Source: Ministeria vibrans ATCC 50519
Taxonomy: Eukaryota > Opisthokonta > Filasterea
Assembly (NCBI GenBank): GCA_943704425.1
Contig: CALSCP010002280.1
Location: 1-42,429 of the forward strand
Reading direction: 5' to 3'
DNA: 42,429 bases
This document shows positions 39,234-42,429 of the stretch, one piece after another. Under the pieces are notes generated by a model. It was not told where the DNA came from. It saw nothing but the letters and a program-made list of their open reading frames with translations, and did not search any database. Each line of letters starts with the position of its first letter. Position 1 is the first letter of the stretch. The position numbers and the translations under genes were made by a program.

Positions 39234-40337
39234 ATGTTGGAAAAGTTGTTCCGAACGAAAATACGCCTAGCCTTGGTGGTGGGTGTGTGTATGTGGGCAC
39301 TTATGTATGAGAATGGAATGCGCCAGGCATCGGAGACGCGTGCGCGCTACGGCGAGCCGACAACGAAGCTGTCAACGCGCGTCCAAGTGTTGGACCTGCA
39401 GCGAACGGCACTGCACTGGATCGCGCGCTCGGCGGAGGTCCTGACGGGCCGTCCCACTATACAGACGCTGCGTGCCCTGTATTCGACCGTGGTGGCTTGG
39501 AGGCAGCCAAGCGACCTGTTGGCCAATGTCACCAAACAAACATTTGAACTGGCAAGCGGCGCGTCGATCACGCTGATCACGCCCAAGAGGCGCAACAAAA
39601 TGACGCGTGTGGGCATTGTGTACATACACGGCGGAGGCTGGGTCTTGTTTGATAGCGAATTCTACATGACAACGCTCGTGACGCTTGCCACTCGAAGTGG
39701 GGTCCCAGTCGTCTCCGTCAACTACCGTCTGGCCCCTGAGCACCCCTATCCCGCCGCCCACGACGATGCTGTGGCTGCATACCGCTGGACCGTTGAGCAT
39801 GCTGCAAATCTGGGCTTTGACAGTGACAAAATTGCCGTCATTGGCGACTCGGCTGGGGGCAACTTGGCCGCCAGTGTCGTGCTGGCCACACTCTCACACA
39901 AAACAAAAACACTCCCCGTGCCTTCCTCGACGGTTCTCATCTACCCGGCACTCAGCTTGGACATGTACAGTCGATCACAGCTTGCGTATGCACACGAGCT
40001 GATGCTTTCGCGCGAGCACCTGTCAAACTGCTGGGCTGCCTACTTGGGCACCACACAGCCCCAAAAGAACGCCAAAGACCCCCTCTGTGTGCCGGCAACG
40101 ACACCCTCCGTCAAAGGATTTCCGCCAGCGCTGATCATCACTGCAGAACGTGACGTCTTGCGTGACGAGGGCGTGCGCTTCTCGCGCCGTCTGCGCAACG
40201 ACAACCCTTCGTCGACCGTGCAACTCGCGCAGTTTGAGGGAAAGTATCATGGTTTTGCCTTTGTCGAGATTGGCCTTTCGCCTGTCGTCGATCAAATGTG
40301 GCAGGACATTGCCGACTTTGCCTTGCGTCACAACTAA
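39234..40337 (+). CDS. HSL-family alpha/beta-hydrolase esterase, membrane-anchored (AADAC-like)
   Basis: Single exon, 367 aa. It is a carboxylesterase/lipase of the hormone-sensitive-lipase group. The N-terminus has a hydrophobic anchor (LALVVGVCMWALMY), suggesting a type II membrane protein, as in arylacetamide deacetylase. Catalytic landmarks are the oxyanion motif HGGGW (aa 133-137), GDSAGGN with Ser206, TAERDVLRDEG with Asp307 and KYHGF with His339, a complete triad. VVSVNYRLAPEHPYPAAHDD is the usual HSL signature. An in-frame ATG at 39201 would add 11 mostly Ile residues that look like AT-rich leader, so I chose 39234. It is the only gene in the window with no intron. The substrate is unknown. 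Confidence 0.92.
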   Translation: MLEKLFRTKIRLALVVGVCMWALMYENGMRQASETRARYGEPTTKLSTRVQVLDLQRTALHWIARSAEVLTGRPTIQTLRALYSTVVAWRQPSDLLANVTKQTFELASGASITLITPKRRNKMTRVGIVYIHGGGWVLFDSEFYMTTLVTLATRSGVPVVSVNYRLAPEHPYPAAHDDAVAAYRWTVEHAANLGFDSDKIAVIGDSAGGNLAASVVLATLSHKTKTLPVPSSTVLIYPALSLDMYSRSQLAYAHELMLSREHLSNCWAAYLGTTQPQKNAKDPLCVPATTPSVKGFPPALIITAERDVLRDEGVRFSRRLRNDNPSSTVQLAQFEGKYHGFAFVEIGLSPVVDQMWQDIADFALRHN

Positions 40338-40504
40338 TAGTACAATATACTTGCCCCTTCACTTGTTTTTTTTTTGTTTGTTTTGTTTTGTTTTGAAAGG
40401 CTTAAGTTTTCGTTCAAAGACTATATTCCTTTTTTTAATTTTTCTGTTTTATAAGTAGGGGGGTTTAGGAAGAGAAGGGAAACACGGGAGAACACACAAA
40501 GAGT

Positions 40505-41397
40505 TTACTCGTCGGCTAGAACAAAAAAAAAAAGCGGAGAGAGTAGATGAGAACCAAAGCGCGTATGGTAGTATATGTTTTGGTACCTTGCTCGTTCTGA
40601 CTGTCGGAGGTCCAGAGAGTGAGGTTATCGCGGAGGAGCTGGAGGATGAGGGTGCTGTCCTTGTACGACTCCTCGGGGAGAGTGTCGAGCTCGGCAATCG
40701 CATCGTCGAAAGCCTATGATTTGTTTTGTTTTTTTTTGGAAAGTGTTAGGTTGGTTCAAAAAAAGAAACAATGACTATATTGTTCAACAAGTTTAATACC
40801 TTCTTGGCAATGTCACATGCGTTGTCACGCTCCTCAAGGATCTCGTAGTGGAAGACGGAGAAGTTGAGGGCAAGACCGAGACGGATGGGGTGCGTCGGGG
40901 GCAGCGACGATGCAGCGGCATCGGTGGCAGCCTGGTAGCACTCGGACGACGACTTTGAGGCAGTGGTGCGCTCGGCGCCCGACGAAACCTCGGCAACGTA
41001 ACGGTGGTAGTCACCGGCCATCTTGTGGTAGAAGACCTTCTCGTCGCCAGTCTCGGCCGAGGGGATCAGGAAAGCGTTGAGCAGGTCAATGACCTCCTTG
41101 CACACGTTCTTGACCTAAACCACAAACAAATGCCGCGTCAGACACATGCGCCAACCATACTTGCCCATCATCGTCATCATTTTACCTCTCCCTCAATCTT
41201 CTCGCGGTAGGTCACAGCAAGGTTGTGCTTCTCGACGCTGCCCTTCTGCTCTTCCTTCTCCTCCAGAGCGCTAATGATGCGCCACGCAGAGCGTTGCATA
41301 CCAACAACGTTCTTGTAAGCGACCGACAACAAGTTGCGCTCGTCGGCGTTGAGGCCCTCCTTAAGGCCTGCAACCTCCTTCATCTTGGAGGCCATGT
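40505..41397 (-). CDS. 14-3-3 protein (first coding exon not found)
   Basis: Exons (minus): 41397-41186, 41114-40800, 40713-40587, 40515-40505; 221 codons to the TAA. 14-3-3 dimers bind phosphoserine/threonine peptides and regulate many partners. Family signatures are [49 protein letters not shown] and the second Prosite block [18 protein letters not shown]. The basic phosphopeptide pocket (Lys, Arg, Arg-Tyr) is intact. The first exon seen begins AC|ATG after a strong acceptor (TTCCTCAG), in the phase expected for the usual ...ERYD|MASK junction. The first 20-25 residues must therefore come from an upstream exon. I could not find such an exon up to 42429, so it probably lies beyond the window. 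Translation from the ATG at 41395 would lack helix A, which is needed for dimerisation. The last coding exon is only 11 nt (...ADE stop). Confidence 0.93.
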
Positions 41398-42429
41398 CTG
41401 AGGAAGAAAAAGAAAAAAAAGAAAAAAAGAAAGGTTATATACGGTCGGGCGTCAAAAAAAAGTTGACACTATACACAGAACACAAAACACGTCCTTGATA
41501 ACTTGAACAAATCAAGCATCGCCTGTTTTTGGGGGCTGAAATTTTGGTTCGAAAACGAAGGAAAAAAAACCAACACACAGAATGTAAAAGCAAAAGACGC
41601 TTCCTGATTCAAAACGGGTCCGAGACACCCGAAACCAACCAATCCAATTGCAAGGCAAAGCGCGATGTAGCATGGACGCAGTGTGCAATGTGCCATAGCG
41701 AGAAAAAAAAGATGAAGAAAAAAAAAGAAGAGAACCCCAATGCAATGTCGTCCGTAATGACCGTAGAGGCTCAGCGTGACACCAATGGCAAGAACAACCA
41801 CTTCACAGGCGTAAGACACAAAGAATAGCGGCGATTTGCAGCAAGAGAGCGTGCCAGCAAAACACACGTCACCATCTACTCGGCTGAACTCATTTCTGTG
41901 TGCTGGTACACCACTAGAACACACACGAAGGCGCAGAAAACAGCTAGGGTGGCGTGGATAGGCAACACAAACGCATCGAGCCGCGCAGGGAGTGCTACGG
42001 ACGGGACGTGTCGCTTTTTTTTCACTTTTTGCGAATGCGCGAAGACTGGAACAAAAAAAAAAGAACAAAAGAACCATGTGCTCAAACACGACAGGAGGGC
42101 ATCTCTGTGCCATAGCACGCGCTCAGAGACGTATTAGAGTACACCCAAGGGGTGGGCCGGGAAAAAGGGGAGGAAGGCGGCAGGAGCGAGGCGCAAAGAA
42201 GGTGTTTGTGGGAGCGAGACAGTGCAGCAGCAGAAAAAAAAAAAAAGAAGAATTACGTTGAAGCAACATTTTGAGGAAAAAGAAGAACAAAGAGAAGAAA
42301 GGGAAAAACAGCAACGGCATCGCCGCGTGCGTCGATGGCCGCCACACGTCCACGGCCGCTGCCTGGGTGCATTGCGCTGTGAGCTAACGGCGGTTGGTGC
42401 CTCTTTTTTCCGGTGAGTCCCCCTGGATG
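41398..42429. other. Probable long first intron or 5' flank of the 14-3-3 gene
   Basis: No exon encoding the missing 14-3-3 N-terminus is visible here. A minus-strand open frame of 214 codons (41469-42113) is Phe/Cys/Val-rich with no family resemblance and looks like chance in a pyrimidine-rich intron. A TATATAA-like word lies near 41439-41446 on the minus strand. Near the right edge a plus-strand CCG|GTGAGT could be a splice donor of an unseen gene, but nothing supports a coding frame. Confidence 0.45.

Noticed and set aside
41469-42113. 214-codon minus-strand frame upstream of 14-3-3
   Set aside because: Phe/Cys/Val-rich composition typical of pyrimidine-rich intron; it does not encode the missing 14-3-3 N-terminus and has no family features.

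Overview
This 42.4-kb window is nuclear DNA of a eukaryote, almost certainly a free-living protist. It holds 18 protein-coding genes, about one every 2.3 kb on both strands. I modelled about 70 GT-AG introns from reading frame, splice phase and homology. The code looks standard: TAA, TAG and TGA all end recognisable proteins. I saw no rRNA, tRNA, CRISPR array or transposon. MYSM1-like, FAAP24-like, rhodanese-type MAPK-phosphatase and sponge short-chain-collagen-like genes suggest an animal/fungal-side (Amorphea) lineage, but this is an inference and I cannot name the organism.

Layout. 1-2618(-): secreted tandem-module protein, 3' end outside the window. 3844-4864(+): ECH1 dienoyl-CoA isomerase. 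4991-6258(-): TLC-domain membrane protein. 6416-8803(+): CYP51 sterol 14-demethylase. 8952-11881(-): MON1. 12363-15534(+): DEP plus alpha/beta-hydrolase protein. 15629-16508(-): THOC7. 16620-18840(-): GH125 mannosidase. 19028-19926(-): FAAP24-like. 20020-23410(+): EMC1. 23591-26770(-): SANT+MPN (MYSM1-like). 26864-29791(-): rhodanese+DSP phosphatase. 30857-32967(-): sulfatase. 33436-36401(-): ankyrin-HDAC. 36506-38304(+): RAD51. 38407-39160(-): single-LIM protein. 39234-40337(+): HSL-type esterase. 40505-41397(-): 14-3-3, first coding exon not found.

The genes are mostly housekeeping and do not form one pathway. Themes that recur are the endomembrane system (MON1, EMC1, TLC, GH125, sulfatase), lipids and sterols (CYP51, ECH1, esterase), chromatin and mRNA export (HDAC, MYSM1-like, THOC7), repair (RAD51, FAAP24) and signalling (DSP, 14-3-3). 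Several divergent pairs share gaps of only 73-157 bp. Introns and intergenic DNA carry many microsatellites and homopolymers, while exons are GC-richer and clean.

I found no multi-gene novel system. The points most worth a second look are the collagen-like modular protein, the DEP-hydrolase with an apparent His-to-Gln change in its triad, the frequent GTAC 5' splice sites, the micro-exons, and a FAAP24 homologue in a protist.
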